Counted from the stretch's first letter, positions 24,494 to 32,640 are shown. The stretch is DNA of 47,106 bases from Fibrobacter sp. UWH6 (GCF_900142465.1 NZ_FRAX01000018.1:16000-63105), one strand, 5' to 3'. Notes: generated by a model not told the origin, from the letters alone. A program made the numbers and translations.

Positions 24494-24979
24494 CGCGACA
24501 CCTACCTAAAAATGACCTTGGATGAACTCCTTCGAGCCTGCACCCTCAAGGGGTATCAAGGCAGCGGTCCCGGCGGCCAGCACCGCAACAAGACCAACAC
24601 AGGAGTCCTTTTGACTCTTCGTGAATTCAATTTAGAAATCAAATCCTGCGAAGGTAGGAGCGCTCACGAAAATAAGATCCATGCATTGCACCGTATGCAG
24701 ATGGCCCTAGCCCTGCAAGTTCGAGAAACACCAGCAAACCCGGAAATTCCTTTTCCCGGCAGCAACGGTCACATCCAGACCTCCAATGCGTTATTCCCCC
24801 TTTTCGTAGCTCATGTATTTGATATTATGGCCGCCAAGGGGGGTGATACCAAGACCGCAGCAGCCGCATTCAACCTCAGTCCCAGCGCCCTGGTTAAAAT
24901 TCTTCGGCAAGATAAAGCCTGCGCCACAAAACTCCAAGGGAACAGGCAACAAAACGGCCAAAAGCCCCTTAAGCTTTAA
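24488..24979 (+). CDS. Peptide-chain-release-factor-like protein (GGQ domain)
   Basis: This 163-aa protein has the RF-1 domain core: YQGSGPGGQHRNKTNTGVLL with the GGQ tripeptide at 29-31, which triggers peptidyl-tRNA hydrolysis in the ribosome. The SAHENKIHALHRM segment that follows matches class I release factors lacking codon-recognition domains, as in ArfB/YaeJ. It lacks the Lys/Arg-rich tail of ArfB; instead the C-terminus (residues about 95-150) has a helical segment, DTKTAAAAFNLSPSALVKIL. A stalled-ribosome rescue role is likely but not certain. ATG 24488 or ATG 24512 could be the start; neither has a good ribosome binding site. Confidence 0.8.
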   Translation: MHRDTYLKMTLDELLRACTLKGYQGSGPGGQHRNKTNTGVLLTLREFNLEIKSCEGRSAHENKIHALHRMQMALALQVRETPANPEIPFPGSNGHIQTSNALFPLFVAHVFDIMAAKGGDTKTAAAAFNLSPSALVKILRQDKACATKLQGNRQQNGQKPLKL

Positions 24980-25084
24980 GATTTCGCAGGCCCCGAAAGT
25001 AAAAATCTTTTTACAGCGTAAAAGGCGATTTTCTGGATCAAAAACTCGTGTTAAGAAGTGGACCACTTCAAAACAGGAGGTTTT

Positions 25085-26320
25085 ATGAGTCCGATTCTTA
25101 ACCGCATCTCGACCAAGTGTTTCTTGGCCGCCATCTTGTTCTGCGCCGCATTTTTCTGGAACTGCGGGACAGACTCCACCAACAACCAGCTTTCGTCTGT
25201 TGACGTCGAAAAGACCAGCGTTTCCCTGAGGTTTTCCTATACCGAAACCCCTCTGGTAGACAGTCTTGTTCTTGACTGCCTCGGCCCGGACACGCTCCAT
25301 TTGATTCATGCCCCAGGAAATCCCGACTTCAGCCTGGACCTGTTTCCCAGCGACCACTGGAGTTTCAAGGCAAAGATTTATGCCAACGGAGACCTGCTGC
25401 AGATGGGAGAACTGGAAGCCAAGCTTTCTGCAGGCGCTGCCGTAAACCTGAGCATCCAGATGCACGCCATCGTAGGCTTTGTCTACATCGAGGTTCCGTT
25501 GGGTCTGAACAACAGTGCGGGAGTTACCCGGGGAACCATGACCCTTACATCCGACAAGGACAGTTATACCATCCCCATGACCCAGACGGCAACCGCCGGT
25601 ATTTTCAAGAGCGGAATGTTGAAACTGGGGGCCAACTACGATGTGGAAATCACACTGTTCGGCGAAGATGGAAAGGGCATCTACAAGCTGAAAGACAAGT
25701 TCCTTTTGACGGAAGACAGCCCCGTTCCAAATCTGACATTAAATTCGCTCAGGAGCCAGGTTTCGCTGATGGTGAACCTCGCACCAGAAAAGAACGTGGA
25801 ATTGACACTCCCCCTGCCAGCAGGATACCGCAAGCCCAGGGCCAACGAACTCCTGATTACCGAAGTGATGGCCGCCCCCGACAATAAGGACACTACCCAA
25901 TACGAATTTGTAGAAATCTACAACGGCAGCCTGGACACCCTGATTCTTGACGACTGCGCCATCGGGCTCACCAGCTCCAGTTCCACCAAGTTCATCCCCC
26001 TCACCGTCAGCGAGATTCCGCCTAACGAGATCCTCGTTCTGGGAAACCCCAACAGCCAAAATACACCCGCCCTCCACATCGGGACCGACGGCTGGAACGA
26101 CATGGGAAATTCCAAAGGGTTCGTCATCCTCAAGTGCGACGACATTACGCTGGATTCGCTTTACTACGCCTCGGAACCAGACTCGCTACACCCTAATGTA
26201 GTACCCGCAGTTCCCTCGGGCAAAAATGGCGCCTCCTCCCAACTGAACCTGGAGCAGTGGAAAAACCGTCAGGATTCAACCGCCTGGAAACTGGCCACAC
26301 CCACACCGGGAATCCTCTAA
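25085..26320 (+). CDS. Lipoprotein with C-terminal lamin-tail (LTD) domain
   Basis: AGGAGG precedes the ATG at 25085 by a few bases. The signal peptide ends in a lipobox AAFFWNC|G (about residue 27). The N-terminal half is beta-rich (two Ig-like parts, LVLDCLGPDTLHLIHA and GVTRGTMTLTSDKDSYTIPM). From about residue 255 (RANELLITEVMAAPDNKDTT, then YEFVEIYNGS) there is a lamin-tail domain, an Ig-like fold often found at the cell surface of Bacteroidetes and Fibrobacter, ending at ATPTPGIL. No enzymatic motif is visible. A binding or structural surface role is likely. It is a single gene closed by the terminator at 26328. Confidence 0.82.
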   Translation: MSPILNRISTKCFLAAILFCAAFFWNCGTDSTNNQLSSVDVEKTSVSLRFSYTETPLVDSLVLDCLGPDTLHLIHAPGNPDFSLDLFPSDHWSFKAKIYANGDLLQMGELEAKLSAGAAVNLSIQMHAIVGFVYIEVPLGLNNSAGVTRGTMTLTSDKDSYTIPMTQTATAGIFKSGMLKLGANYDVEITLFGEDGKGIYKLKDKFLLTEDSPVPNLTLNSLRSQVSLMVNLAPEKNVELTLPLPAGYRKPRANELLITEVMAAPDNKDTTQYEFVEIYNGSLDTLILDDCAIGLTSSSSTKFIPLTVSEIPPNEILVLGNPNSQNTPALHIGTDGWNDMGNSKGFVILKCDDITLDSLYYASEPDSLHPNVVPAVPSGKNGASSQLNLEQWKNRQDSTAWKLATPTPGIL

Positions 26321-26327
26321 CGAAAAA

Positions 26328-26353
26328 AACGGCCGCTCCAGAAAGCGGTCGTT
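26328..26353. terminator. Bidirectional terminator between convergent genes
   Basis: AACGGCCGCT and AAGCGGTCGTT pair with one wobble around a short loop, with A and T runs outside, serving the LTD lipoprotein gene (plus) and the 26380 gene (minus). Confidence 0.8.
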
Positions 26354-26379
26354 TTAAAATTTGCAGCCGATTAGGCGAA

Positions 26380-26838
26380 TCAAGCTCTAATCTGAGTGTT
26401 AGCGCGTTCCACGTCAAACAGTCTGCGGAGCAGTTCTGTACGGGCAGGTTCACGTTCTTCAGCAAGAGTCAGGGGAGCCATGTTGATAGCTACCAGGATA
26501 GAGCCCGGATAGTTATTTGCATTCTTGATGAATTCGCTGCTAGAAACGCCATCGGTATAGAAGTCAACCACAAAGGTATCCCAGTCGTCGTTTTCAAGCT
26601 GTTCCTGGGCTTCGGCCTCAGTCTTGACAGCCTTAATCGTAGCGCCAACCAGAAGATCGGTCAGCACTTCGAGGCAAGCCTCACGGCGAGCATCGTCTTC
26701 TTCCCACACCAAAATGCAACGGTCGCTGTAGTCACGGACAACCGGGGCAGAGGATTCTTCTTCGGACTCGAACTTTTCGAGGGCGGCCTCGTCCATTTCG
26801 TCGTCATCAAAATTATCAAGATCTTTATTCTTTGCCAT
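26380..26838 (-). CDS. Degenerate response-regulator receiver protein
   Basis: This 152-aa protein has a very acidic, disordered first 35 residues (DLDNFDDDEMDEAALEKFES), then a receiver-like fold: RCILVWEEDDARREACLEVL with the acidic pair, and FVVDFYTDG with a candidate phospho-acceptor Asp. The next conserved positions are lost: the strand ending in Ser/Thr reads SILVAINMAP, and no Lys follows. That suggests a pseudo-receiver that binds a partner without a normal phosphorylation switch. It is a single gene. Alternative reading as an unrelated alpha/beta protein is possible. Confidence 0.65.
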   Translation of the reverse strand: MAKNKDLDNFDDDEMDEAALEKFESEEESSAPVVRDYSDRCILVWEEDDARREACLEVLTDLLVGATIKAVKTEAEAQEQLENDDWDTFVVDFYTDGVSSSEFIKNANNYPGSILVAINMAPLTLAEEREPARTELLRRLFDVERANTQIRA

Positions 26839-26860
26839 AGTAGCCCAAATATAGTAAAAA

Positions 26861-26918
26861 AGCCATGAGTTACGAGCTATGAGCCATGAGTTACGAGCTA
26901 TGAGCTATGAGTTATGAG
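26861..26918. repeat. Short tandem repeat of ATGAGTTACGAGCT type
   Basis: The 23-bp unit AGCCATGAGTTACGAGCTA plus TGAG occurs twice, followed by two shorter variants (GCTATGAGTTATGAGG). It lies upstream of the typA promoter. Nothing suggests coding. Confidence 0.75.
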
Positions 26919-26999
26919 GCCTGTAAGGGTGTTTTTTGCGCAATGCTCACAGTTCCACACTCAAAGCTAACTTGCCACGATTGTGCTATTTTTCTAAAT

Positions 27000-27028
27000 T
27001 TGCGCCCAAAAATAAACCTTTCTATATA
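27000..27028 (+). promoter_or_regulatory. Sigma70-type promoter of typA
   Basis: TTGCGC (27000-27005), a 17-bp spacer and TATATA (27023-27028) stand 12 bp before the ATG, with AAGAAGG as ribosome binding site directly behind the -10. The leader would be very short. Confidence 0.6.
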
Positions 27029-27040
27029 TAAGAAGGCCCT

Positions 27041-28873
27041 ATGGATCAATCTAAAATCAGAAACGTCGCCATCATCGCCCACGTTGACCACGGTAAAACT
27101 ACCCTGGTGGACCAGCTCCTCAAGCAGTGCGGAACCTTCCACGAAGGTGAAGAAGTCAACGAACGCGTGATGGACTCCGACAACCTGGAACGCGAACGCG
27201 GCATTACCATCCTTTCCAAGAACACCAACGTGATGTACAAGGGCTACCGCGTGAACATCGTGGATACCCCGGGGCATGCCGACTTCGGTGGCCAGGTGGA
27301 ACGCGTTCTTGGTACCGTTGACGGTGTGATTTTGGTGGTGGACGCTTTCGAAGGTCCTATGGCCCAGACCCGTTTCGTAACCCAGAAGGCTCTCCAGATG
27401 GGCCTTATTCCTATCGTCGTCGTGAACAAGATCGACCGTGACGGTTGCAATCCCCATGGCGCTCTGGACAAGGTTTTCGACCTGTTCTGCGAACTTGACG
27501 CAACTGAAGAACAGCTGGACTTCGACAAGGTGTTCGGTTCCGGCCGTCGCGGTATCTGCAAGGCAGAAATGGAAGATCCGGATGGCGATTTTTCCATCCT
27601 CATGGACAAGATTATCGAACGCATTCCGGCTCCCAAGGGCGATCCGAATGCCGAACCCCTCATGCAGATTACCTCTCTGGAATACTCCGGCTTCCTCGGT
27701 CGCTTGGCAGTGGGCCGCGTCCAGAACGGTCTGTTCAAGCCGGGTCTGACTGTTGCACAGTCCACTGTCGACGGCAAGTTCAAGAACGTCCGTCTCCAGA
27801 AGGTTCTCCGCTACGACGGTCTTTCTCCCCAGCCGGTTGAAGAAGCCGGTCCGGGCGACATTGTTCTTCTGGCAGGTTTCGACAACTTCGACATCGGCGA
27901 TACCCTGTCCGATCCGAAGAATCCTGTGGAACTGCCCCGTATCCACATTGACCCGCCCACCATCTCCATGATGTTCACCGTGAACACCTCCCCCTTGGCA
28001 GGTAAGTACGGTGGTAAGTTCATGACTGGTAACCAGCTCCAGGAACGTCTGGAACGCGCACACATGGCTGACCCCGCCCTCCTGGTGGAAAAGGCTGACG
28101 GTGCTTCCAACTTCAAGGTTTCTGGCCGCGGCATTCTCCATCTGACCATTCTGGTGGAAAATATGCGTCGTGAACTCTATGAATTCACCATCGGTTCTCC
28201 CCAGGTGATTTTCAAGAACGACGAAAACGGCAAGCTCCTGGAACCGGTCGAAGAATTCAAGGTCGAAGTACCTAACGAATTTAGCGGCGCCTGCATTCAG
28301 GAAATCCAGCAGCGTAAGGGCGAAATGACCAACATGACCACCGATGAAAACGATCGCGTCACCTTGGAATTCAACGTTCCTTCTCGCGGCCTTATCGGTA
28401 TCCGTCCCAGACTCCTGTCCCTCTCCAAGGGTTACGCCATCAGCCAGTCCATCTTCAAGGGCTACGAACCGTACAAGGGAGAAATCCCGGCTCGTATCAA
28501 CGGCGTGCTCATTGCTAAGGAACCGGGTGAAGCCGCTAGCTACGCTCTCTCCAACCTGGAAGACCGCGGCTACCTCATCATCGGACCGGGCGCTGAAGTT
28601 TATCCGGGTATGATCGTTGGCGAACACAACCGTGATGTGGATATCACCGTGAACGTCACCAAGGGTAAGCACCTGACCAATATGCGTTCCAAGTCTGCTG
28701 ATGATATGATCCAGCTGACTCCGTATCGCCGTCTGACTCTGGAAGAATGCGTTACCTTCATTAACGAAGACGAATGCATCGAAGTCACTCCGGAAGTTCT
28801 GCGCCTCCGCAAGACCGAGCTGGATCCCATCAAGAGAAAGCAGCTCTCCAAGAAGCCCGCAGAAGAAGAATAA
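27041..28873 (+). CDS. typA: Ribosome-associated GTPase TypA/BipA
   Basis: This 610-aa translational GTPase is of normal length. G-domain motifs are complete: AHVDHGKT (13-20), [15 protein letters not shown] and NKID. The EF-G-like domains II, III and V follow, and the BipA-specific C-terminal region ([20 protein letters not shown], then [18 protein letters not shown]) is intact. TypA assists ribosome assembly and translation under stress and in the cold. Codon use is strongly biased, as in highly expressed genes. It is a single gene with its own promoter and two terminators, flanked downstream by the IS element. Confidence 0.97.
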   Translation: MDQSKIRNVAIIAHVDHGKTTLVDQLLKQCGTFHEGEEVNERVMDSDNLERERGITILSKNTNVMYKGYRVNIVDTPGHADFGGQVERVLGTVDGVILVVDAFEGPMAQTRFVTQKALQMGLIPIVVVNKIDRDGCNPHGALDKVFDLFCELDATEEQLDFDKVFGSGRRGICKAEMEDPDGDFSILMDKIIERIPAPKGDPNAEPLMQITSLEYSGFLGRLAVGRVQNGLFKPGLTVAQSTVDGKFKNVRLQKVLRYDGLSPQPVEEAGPGDIVLLAGFDNFDIGDTLSDPKNPVELPRIHIDPPTISMMFTVNTSPLAGKYGGKFMTGNQLQERLERAHMADPALLVEKADGASNFKVSGRGILHLTILVENMRRELYEFTIGSPQVIFKNDENGKLLEPVEEFKVEVPNEFSGACIQEIQQRKGEMTNMTTDENDRVTLEFNVPSRGLIGIRPRLLSLSKGYAISQSIFKGYEPYKGEIPARINGVLIAKEPGEAASYALSNLEDRGYLIIGPGAEVYPGMIVGEHNRDVDITVNVTKGKHLTNMRSKSADDMIQLTPYRRLTLEECVTFINEDECIEVTPEVLRLRKTELDPIKRKQLSKKPAEEE

Positions 28874-28918
28874 TCGTTGTTTGCGGCACCAATGGCGCCG
28901 CGACACTTCTCGGATTAG

Positions 28919-28948
28919 AAAAGACCAGCTTTTTAAAGTTGGTCTTTT
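28919..28948 (+). terminator. Terminator after typA
   Basis: AAAAGACCA and TTGGTCTTTT pair around CTTTTTAAAG-type loop sequence, followed by CTTATTTC. It lies 46 bp after the typA stop codon. Confidence 0.88.
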
Positions 28949-28961
28949 CTTATTTCTACAA

Positions 28962-28991
28962 AAAGCCTGCGGAAAAATTTCCACAGGCTTT
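28962..28991. terminator. Second hairpin after typA
   Basis: AAAGCCTG and CAGGCTTT form an 8-bp stem with a further GGAAA/TTTCC pairing inside it, followed by CTTC. It is a weaker or backup terminator just outside the IS left end. Confidence 0.65.
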
Positions 28992-29012
28992 CTTCACAAT
29001 TCAGAACTAAAA

Positions 29013-29039
29013 TGGACTTGTAGATTTTTTAATAGAGGG
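29013..29039 (+). repeat. IS3 left terminal inverted repeat
   Basis: It begins TGGACTTGTAGATTT and ends AATAGAGGG. It matches the right end over most positions, with one or two gaps. Confidence 0.75.
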
Positions 29040-29108
29040 CTTTTCGCAAGCCATATTCATTAATTTGATGGTTTAAATATACTCTCTTTTCGTATCGATT
29101 GTTGAAGT

Positions 29109-29912
29109 TTATGCAATAAGTTTCTGCAATCGGTAAGCTACTGGAGTCAAATAGCCCAGACTGCTGTGCAGGCGTTTGCGATTGTAGAACAGTTCGATGT
29201 ACTTGAACAGGTCCTCCCTGACCTCATCAATATCGGCATAGGATCTATGGTGGACTTGTTCCTTCTTCAAGCTCGCAAAAAAACTTTCCATCGCCGCGTT
29301 ATCGTACGGACAGCCCGGAGCACTCATGGACGGCACTATGCCAAGACTATCAAGCATGTTGCGATATCCTCGGCTACTGTACTGCGAGCCTCGATCCGAA
29401 TGGAAAACTAGGTTCTCATGCGTGCCGCGGTTCGCCACAGCCAGATATACCCACCCGAGATTCGTGCGGATATACGTGATATCGCCACACCAAAACTGGT
29501 TAAGACCGAAAGGCGCAAAATTACGTTGCAAACGATTTTCCGCAAACATCCCGTCGCTCTTGCCCGGTTTGTAAGGCTTAAACTTCTTGATGGCAACAGA
29601 GTATAGGCCGTTTTCTCGCATTATGCGCCGGAGTTTGTACTCATTGATTTGAACGCCTCTTTCATTCAAGACCTTTAGAAGTTTCGTACAACCATAGACT
29701 CGATGGTGTTCCTCGAACACATCGCGTACAGTTTGTACAAGGTCGGCTTCCCGTTGCCTCCGTTGATTTCTCTTGGTTTCCTGCTTTGACCACTGGTAAT
29801 AGGAACACTGGGGTATTCCTAGCGCTTTGCACATCTTCTTCACCGAATGCTCCTGACGTAACTTGTAGACAGCCTCGCATTTCAGTCGTGTGGTCGCATA
29901 AGAGCGAGCCAA
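29109..29912 (-). pseudogene. IS3-family transposase OrfB, internally deleted
   Basis: This 267-aa DDE integrase-type transposase reads RVYGCTKLLKVLNERGVQIN and RRIMRENGLYSV, then the first catalytic Asp in FWCGDITYI, the second in VFHSDRGSQYSSRGY, and Glu in YDNAAMESFFASLKKE. Between WVYLAV and HSDRGSQY only about ten residues remain, where IS3 relatives have roughly 45 (the VIDL.SRKVVGW region). So strands of the catalytic core are missing and activity is unlikely. The first codons (MARSYATTRLKC) begin inside a palindromic insertion, so the natural OrfA-OrfB frameshift junction has been destroyed. Confidence 0.85.
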
Positions 29913-30100
29913 GCGAGTGTCGCAAAATTATGCTTGCATAATGTTCCCCAAAGAGGATAACTCAGCTACGAAACTAAAGTTTCAAGTTTCGTATATATGA
30001 CCGAGTGCAGCCGCTGACGCCGTAGGCGTCAAAGATGTGCAGGGATTTCCAGAAATCCAATCGCCTCAATCATGTCGATTTGCAAGCTAGCTTGCAATCG
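29893..30100. mobile_element. Cluster of five hairpins between orfA and orfB (E2, E3)
   Basis: Read on the plus strand, the cluster begins GAGCGAGCCAAGCGAGTGTC and contains hairpins at 29924-29945 (stem AAAATTATG, loop CTTG), 29967-29993 (TACGAAACT stem), 30015-30031 (TGACGCC-GTA-GGCGTCA), 30043-30058 (GGATTT-CCAG-AAATCC) and 30078-30098 (TTGCAAG stem). The linker ATATGACCGAGTGCAG between hairpins two and three matches ATGACCGAGGTGCAG of E4. It looks like two or three nested copies of the same two-hairpin unit. Confidence 0.72.
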
Positions 30101-30419
30101 CCGCGATATTCGGCTCATAGATTTTTTTTAGGATTTCTACGGTTTCCCGTTCCTCGGCAAGTTCCTTTTCTCTTTGTTTTAGTTTCCGTTCCAGTTCACG
30201 GTTCTTTGTCGCAAGTTCTTCAATGGAGACTTTCTTGAGTCGGTGTTCTTCTTCGTATGAAGGCAAATTATTCTTCTTTCTGTAATCCTGGACCCATCTG
30301 CATACGGTATTGGCCGTGACGCCGATTTCCTTCGCAAGTTTCGTCGCAGACTTTTCACCTTTCAGGACGAGTTTTACGGTCTGCAACTTCATTTCTTCAT
30401 TGTAATGGACTCTAGACAT
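30087..30419 (-). CDS. IS3-family OrfA, HTH protein
   Basis: This 110-aa protein starts MSRVHYNEEMKLQTVKLVLK at 30419, with GAGG upstream; the frame is open for 35 more codons that come from the palindromic element and are not expected to be translated. It has an HTH (SATKLAKEIGVTANTVCRWV) and a leucine-zipper helix (ELATKNRELERKLKQREKEL). In intact IS3 elements OrfA continues to the end of the LKKA helix and is joined to OrfB by a -1 frameshift. Here the end (EILKKIYEPNIAAIAS) runs into the hairpin cluster, so the original C-terminus is replaced. Confidence 0.82.
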   Translation of the reverse strand: MSRVHYNEEMKLQTVKLVLKGEKSATKLAKEIGVTANTVCRWVQDYRKKNNLPSYEEEHRLKKVSIEELATKNRELERKLKQREKELAEERETVEILKKIYEPNIAAIAS

Positions 30420-30442
30420 TGTTTTTCCTCTGGTTGAGAATG

Positions 30443-30512
30443 AAATGACTATGTCATTTTGATTCTGCACCTCGGTCATAAAAACATGTAAACATGTTTT
30501 TGCGACGCTCGG
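30443..30512 (-). mobile_element. Palindromic element E4 in the IS leader
   Basis: On the minus strand this reads CCGAGCGTCGC, hairpin 1 (30480-30501, stem AAAAACATG, loop TTTA), ATGACCGAGGTGCAGAATC, then hairpin 2 (30443-30459, AAATGAC-ATA-GTCATTT). The bases outside hairpin 1 also pair: ACC...GTC with GAC...GGT. E5 keeps GTC/GAC but has GGT and ACC exchanged, a compensatory change. Confidence 0.75.
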
Positions 30513-30552
30513 TTTGGCAATCATTTAACAATGAATATGACAGCATGATTTA

Positions 30553-30580
30553 CCCTCTTATTAAATCACGCCATAGTCCA
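30553..30580 (-). repeat. IS3 right terminal inverted repeat
   Basis: On the minus strand it begins TGGACTATGGCG and ends TTAATAAGAGGG. carB-3 coding sequence stops exactly at this end. Confidence 0.75.
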
Positions 30581-30977
30581 ATGAGGAGCGGGCGATCCGG
30601 GGTAACGCCAACAGCCTTGGCAACGTATTCGCGGAGCATGTTTTCGTCGTAGATGACTTCCATGCCGCGGCCGCCAAGCACGAAGCTGAGGCGGATCATC
30701 ACCGGGTAGCCACCGATCTGCTTGACGCAAGCGAGGGCTTCGTCGATGTTGGTAGCCATGCCGCTTTCCGGCATCGGGATTTCCAGTTGGTCCATCATCT
30801 TGCGGAACAGGTCGCGGTCTTCAGCGATGTCGATGGAATCGATGCTGGTACCGAGAATCTTCACGCCTTCGTCGCTGAGAGCGCGGGCGATGTTCAGCGG
30901 AGTCTGGCCACCGAACTGCACGATAACGCCAGCGGGCTGTTCCTTCTTGTAAATCTGGAGAACGTCGCCTACCATTT
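30581..30977 (-). pseudogene. carB: Central carB fragment (carB-3)
   Basis: About 130 codons come from the second half of CarB: MVGDVLQIYKKEQPAGVIVQ, FGGQTPLNIARALSDEG, KILGTSIDSIDIAEDRDLFR and VMIRLSFVLGGRGMEVIYDE up to GVTPDRPLLI. The fragment is bounded sharply by element B on its 5' side and by the IS right end on its 3' side. Reading frame and residues are well kept, so truncation is recent. Without the rest of the protein it cannot function. Whether it derives from the carB-1/2 or the carB-4 subtype cannot be decided, as the regions do not overlap. Confidence 0.9.
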
Positions 30978-31104
30978 GGGCGTTCCCCGCGCTCCGCACG
31001 GGTCGGGCTATATTTTATGGGTCGCACGGTTCACTCCGTTCCCGCCCAACCTCATAAAAACGAGCCCACAGTCTCGGCCCCAAGGGGTCACTATCCCTAA
31101 CGCG
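30978..31104 (-). repeat. Hairpin-rich repeat, element B (127 bp)
   Basis: On the minus strand this runs from CGCGTTAGGGATAGTGACCC to AAAATATAGCCCGACCC, a hairpin CCCGTGC-GGA-GCGCGGG, and GGGGAACGCCC. The first 15 bases and last blocks equal those of element A, but every hairpin between has a different sequence. As in element A, the GGGGAACGCCC end is fused to carB sequence. Confidence 0.75.
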
Positions 31105-31124
31105 AATGCTTTCAATGCAAAAAA

Positions 31125-31140
31125 GGCTCCATATGGAGCC
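31125..31140 (-). terminator. Terminator after the 31147 gene
   Basis: GGCTCC-ATAT-GGAGCC is a perfect stem followed on the minus strand by TTTTTT. Confidence 0.88.
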
Positions 31141-31146
31141 CCACTT

Positions 31147-31815
31147 TTATTCTATATCGAACATTTTGGGTGGCAACACCTTTCGTCGTTCGGCTTCAAG
31201 AATATCCAACACAACTTTAGTTGTATTTCCATCTGCAAGAGAGGTATTTGTCTCAACCTTCTTGAGCGTTCCAGGGAGCTTGCATGTATTATCGCAATAT
31301 TCAAAAGAGGTTTCAGCATTAGCACCATTAACTTGAAGCACCATCTTCATCACCCGCTTTTTTGTGGCGGAGTAATAAAGAGTTGGTTTTGAGGCATCCT
31401 TAGGGACAATCTTCCAAAGCGAACCGGCCTTAACAGGATTCTTGTAATCTTCTGGAGACCCCATCTTTTTATTTATGTCAGCAGGATTCTGTTGCTTAAT
31501 ATTTTGGGCAGGCAGAGTCTTTCCTGATTTTAAATCAACAACTTTCATTCGCGTTCCATTTTGAATCGTCTTCATCTGAATAAGACTTGAATTAATTGTC
31601 GTTACAGATTTATCGCTACCCGCATTAATCACAGACATGTCAACAGACAGCGACTTTTGATTTGGCAATATGACCGTAGTTCTAATCTGCATTTCACACG
31701 TGTCCGGGAAAGCGGATTTCGCCTGATTTTCAAATACGGTACTCAAGTCCAAGGCGAAAGATTGAGTAACCACCATCACAATTCCAAGCCCAATAATTTT
31801 AATTGTTTTTTTCAT
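31147..31815 (-). CDS. Exported LolA-like protein of unknown function
   Basis: This 222-aa protein has a signal peptide (IIGLGIVMVVTQSFA). The mature part consists of alternating strands (MQIRTTVILPNQKSLSVDMS, TTINSSLIQMKTIQNGTRMK) with a late LYYSATKKRVMKMVLQVNG element. The pattern resembles outer-membrane-lipoprotein-sorting proteins (LolA/DUF4412-like), which bind lipids, but the similarity is weak. The gene follows a FISUMP lipoprotein gene with a 12-bp gap and is the last gene of that minus-strand group. Confidence 0.72.
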   Translation of the reverse strand: MKKTIKIIGLGIVMVVTQSFALDLSTVFENQAKSAFPDTCEMQIRTTVILPNQKSLSVDMSVINAGSDKSVTTINSSLIQMKTIQNGTRMKVVDLKSGKTLPAQNIKQQNPADINKKMGSPEDYKNPVKAGSLWKIVPKDASKPTLYYSATKKRVMKMVLQVNGANAETSFEYCDNTCKLPGTLKKVETNTSLADGNTTKVVLDILEAERRKVLPPKMFDIE

Positions 31816-31827
31816 AAAATTCCTTTT

Positions 31828-32640
31828 TTAGTCCTTTACACAACGAACAGATACTCTGGCTTCTTTCCCAACACTTTCAAAATCATGGTATTCATAGCAA
31901 AAATAATTGGCGATAATGGCAAAATAGTTATCAGCCACACCACCTAAAATTTCTCGTTCATCACTTGTCCAAAAAGCGGCACAACGGCCTTCCTTGACGT
32001 ATTTTTGATAGTCATTACGCCAGCCCGAAGGCAACAAGGAAAAACCTAATGTATCAGAGCCATTTTTCGTTATTTCAGACATCCGGTAATTTGCATAGTC
32101 CCGCGAATACCCCCCATTGTAATCATTCTCTGGGCTAGTATTAATCCACCCATCTTTTGATTTCAGATAATACCATTTTATATAACCAATTTCTTCCAAA
32201 AAAGCCAAATCATCGGCACGCATCCACGCAAGTGCAAATAGTATTAAAGAATTCCATTCATCTTTTGTCGGCAAGTGCCACCCCTGCGGACATACACCCT
32301 GATATTTTTTCCCTTCCGTCCATTGACGAACATTAACTGCGGTCGTATCCAAAGCCATGGCCGATTCCCATCTGTAGAGACGCCCATATTTTTCGCAATA
32401 AGCGGGTTCATCATTGTAGCAAAAACTGCTATCGACAGCATAGTTCAAATTTTCCGCCATCCATTCAAGGCCATTTATAACCGTGGTCCTATATGTCTTG
32501 CCATCGCGTTCATCGAAAACAGTACCGAATTTAGGCGTATAATCTGGGAACTTCGGTCCCGTTGCAGATGGTTCGTCATCGCCACAGGAACAAACCAATG
32601 TCACAGCAGCAACTGGGATGAGTAATTTAACCTTATCCAT
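31828..32640 (-). CDS. FISUMP-domain lipoprotein (Fibrobacter major paralogous domain)
   Basis: This 270-aa protein has a lipobox VTLVCSC|G. The whole mature part is the FISUMP domain (TIGR02145): DERDGKTYRTTVINGLEWMA, ENLNY, CPQGWHLPTKDEWNSL, FSLLPSGWRND, AAFWTSDE and RVSVRCVKD. The domain is found in tens of copies per Fibrobacter genome and is thought to be an extracellular binding module related to C-type-lectin-like folds. Its function is not established. The gene starts only 7 bp after the end of the giant gene, so it is probably co-transcribed with it. Confidence 0.92.
   Translation of the reverse strand: MDKVKLLIPVAAVTLVCSCGDDEPSATGPKFPDYTPKFGTVFDERDGKTYRTTVINGLEWMAENLNYAVDSSFCYNDEPAYCEKYGRLYRWESAMALDTTAVNVRQWTEGKKYQGVCPQGWHLPTKDEWNSLILFALAWMRADDLAFLEEIGYIKWYYLKSKDGWINTSPENDYNGGYSRDYANYRMSEITKNGSDTLGFSLLPSGWRNDYQKYVKEGRCAAFWTSDEREILGGVADNYFAIIANYFCYEYHDFESVGKEARVSVRCVKD

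Larger units (their letters stand above)
29013..30580 (-). mobile_element. IS3-family insertion sequence, decayed (1568 bp)
   Basis: The ends are imperfect inverted repeats: TGGACTTGTAGATTTTTTAA at 29013 and, on the minus strand, TGGACTATGGCGTGATTTAA at 30580, both continuing to GAGGG. Inside are orfA (30087-30419) and orfB (29109-29912). No clear target duplication is visible (left flank AAA, right flank ATG). The right end cuts carB-3. Several palindromic elements sit between orfA and orfB and in the leader, and orfB lacks part of the core, so the element looks inactive. Confidence 0.85.

Noticed and set aside
26912-28984. 690-aa open frame on the minus strand
   Set aside because: It is fully antisense to typA; the high codon bias of typA keeps the opposite frame free of stops.
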